From assembly GCF_029852145.1 (NCBI RefSeq), contig NC_079971.1, forward strand, positions 19,556,667-19,620,666: a stretch of DNA of 64,000 nt, in the 5' to 3' direction. Made by a program: the position numbers and the translations under genes. The notes beneath the pieces are model-generated. The model had not been told where the DNA came from and did not search any database. It saw nothing but the letters and a program-made list of their open reading frames with translations. Position 1 is the stretch's first letter, and each line of letters opens with the position of its first letter. This DNA is from Microplitis mediator. Taxonomy: Eukaryota > Arthropoda > Insecta > Hymenoptera > Braconidae. Below are positions 62,640 to 64,000 of the stretch, piece by piece.

Positions 62640-63357
62640 CAGTCGGCTACCCGTCATAAGCCTCTTGCCCGACTTAATCACTCTAAGGAGTTTCGTACCA
62701 GAGAACCCGTTATATGCCTCCGTTAAAATTGTCTAAATTATAAACTAAGAATAGGGAAAAATAGACAAATTAATGACGAAAATTTACTATCTATGTTTCG
62801 TGGAGAATAATTTAATCAGTATTAAGTAAGATATAATTTATTGTTCATAATTGTAATCATGAATTACTTTTGAAGCCTCTGTTACAATTGAAAAGTTTTA
62901 TTGAGCATTATGTTCATCGGAAGCAAAATCTCTAAATACAAAATATAGACCGCACATTGCTGCACTACTGTCTAATCTAGCGAAGTGTGCTTAAATTGTT
63001 TGACAATATTCGTTTGTTTAAGAGAAAAACTCAGCAAAATTTCCATTTACTGCACAAGTGCAACAAAGATAGTGCCGTTTTAGGACTTGAGTGTAATATA
63101 GAGAAACATGCAAACCCCTGTTAACGAAAAAGTATCAAATAAATCTTCAATTGTAACAGTGTGATAAAAATATCTTCGTACACATTTGAAAAATTAATTG
63201 TGTTATTGCGTCGTTTACAAATTATTTTATTTAAATTTTTCAAGTGGTAAAAACTGGCCCTAGTGGCCAAAAACGGTACCTTTACTCTGCAATGTTCAAA
63301 ATCATAAAATAAAACAGGCTTATAATGGGTAGTCGGAAACAAAACTAAACGCACGAT
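62640..63357. mobile_element. Broken third copy of the CAGTCGGCTACCCGTCATAA MITE
   Basis: The left end is intact with TA before it, and the body matches copy 1 to about 62920. Foreign sequence then occupies 62921-63297, after which internal sequence (ACAGGCTTATAATGGGTAGT, AACAAAACTAAACGC) resumes. The true right end is missing. Confidence 0.7.
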
Positions 63358-63385
63358 ATCTTGTGTAAAAATAGTATATTGTACA

Positions 63386-63790
63386 ACTAGTGCGGTAAGT
63401 TGTCGATTGCCCACGAGAGCGAAGTTGAGCGCACGAACGAAGTGAGTGCGCCCATTCGCTCGAGTGGGTAATCGACAACATCGCACGAATTGAACACAGT
63501 TTTTTTTATCATTAATGCAATATAAGTACTATCTTAGTGCTCGCTGTTTTATTCTCCAAGTAGCTTTTTGCTGATTCAACTGTTGCCGCGACATTTTTGT
63601 GGGTTAAACGATAATCTGCATGCGACAAGAAGTAAATTTGAGTGCGACAAGTTTACTTGTCGCACGCAGATAATCGTTTAACGCACACAAATGTCGTGGA
63701 AACAGTTGAATGGGCAAACAGCTATTTGGCGAACAAAAGAGCGTGCGCCAAGATAGCACTTATATTGCATGAATGATAAAAAAATTATTT
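63386..63790. mobile_element. Two adjacent large hairpins
   Basis: First, GTTGTCGATTGCCCACGAG (63396) is mirrored by the CTCGAGTGGGTAATCGACAA block near 63460, with a GC-rich loop. Second, TATCATTAATGCAATATAAG (63507) pairs with the CTTATATTGCATGAATGATA block (63760), and AAACGATAATCTGC with GCAGATAATCGTTT inside. Both look like foldback transposons. Confidence 0.7.
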
Positions 63791-64000
63791 CCAAAAACAT
63801 TCCAAACAAGTTCGACGATGAAACAGATTAGAACTTCGAGTGGAACCTTTTTTGTAATTTTGATAGTAAAAAAAAAAAGTTCTTCTAGGACTACATGAGT
63901 GAATTTTGACTAATAAATGAATACCTTCAAAATATATTTTTACTACAGTTTACTCTCATTTCTAAAAAGTTCATAAGCCTCAAATTTCAAACTTTTGATG

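Larger units (their letters stand above)
62094..64000. other. METAP1D intron 5 as far as the window edge
   Basis: No further exon recognised. 62110-62340 has repeated GGATTCC/ATAGAATCC-type text; then comes a broken TA-flanked MITE (62640-63357) and two strong hairpins (63386-63490, 63497-63790). Confidence 0.6.

Overview
This is AT-rich eukaryotic DNA with short GT-AG introns, a replication-dependent histone gene cluster and very many small inverted-repeat transposons. The predicted proteins (insect-like H3.2/H4, a divergent ionotropic receptor, TTF2/lodestar) suggest an insect. A parasitoid wasp or other hymenopteran is my guess, not something the sequence proves.

Layout. (1) 1-3.5 kb, minus strand: the 5' part of a divergent ionotropic-receptor-like gene running off the left edge. 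(2) 6.7-13.3 kb, minus: a four-exon SNF2 ATPase matching transcription termination factor 2/lodestar. (3) 15.6-18.0 kb, minus: an uninterrupted ubiquitin hydrolase of the USP5/isopeptidase T type. (4) 18-21.7 kb: nested foldback elements and MITEs. (5) 21.7-57.1 kb: the main feature, a giant inverted repeat. Two arms of about 12.25 kb (21708-33958 and 44888-57136) map onto each other with constant coordinate sum 78846 (78844 outside one microsatellite). Each arm carries a core histone quartet (H2B, H2A, H3, H4), a dead LINE and several repeats. The 10.9-kb spacer holds the only histone H1 gene, whose coding region spans the symmetry axis (39423), plus decayed LINEs, a 1.14-kb palindromic transposon with an exact 8-bp target duplication, and relics of further histone sequence. 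(6) 57.7-62.1 kb, plus: five exons of a mitochondrial methionine aminopeptidase (METAP1D type), the rest beyond the right edge; its introns are packed with MITEs.

The nine histone genes read H2B(-) H2A(+) H3(-) H4(+) | H1(-) | H4(-) H3(+) H2A(-) H2B(+): two mirror-image quartets around one H1. H2A/H2B and H3/H4 are divergent pairs with shared intergenic promoters, and every gene ends in a histone 3' stem-loop. An orphan, mutated H4-type stem-loop (44857-44872) and a fossil H2A/H2B promoter (42083-42185) in the spacer show that more histone units once stood here. The window cannot say whether the mirror is a true chromosomal palindrome, kept uniform by gene conversion, or partly an assembly effect; the few arm differences seen lie outside the histone genes.
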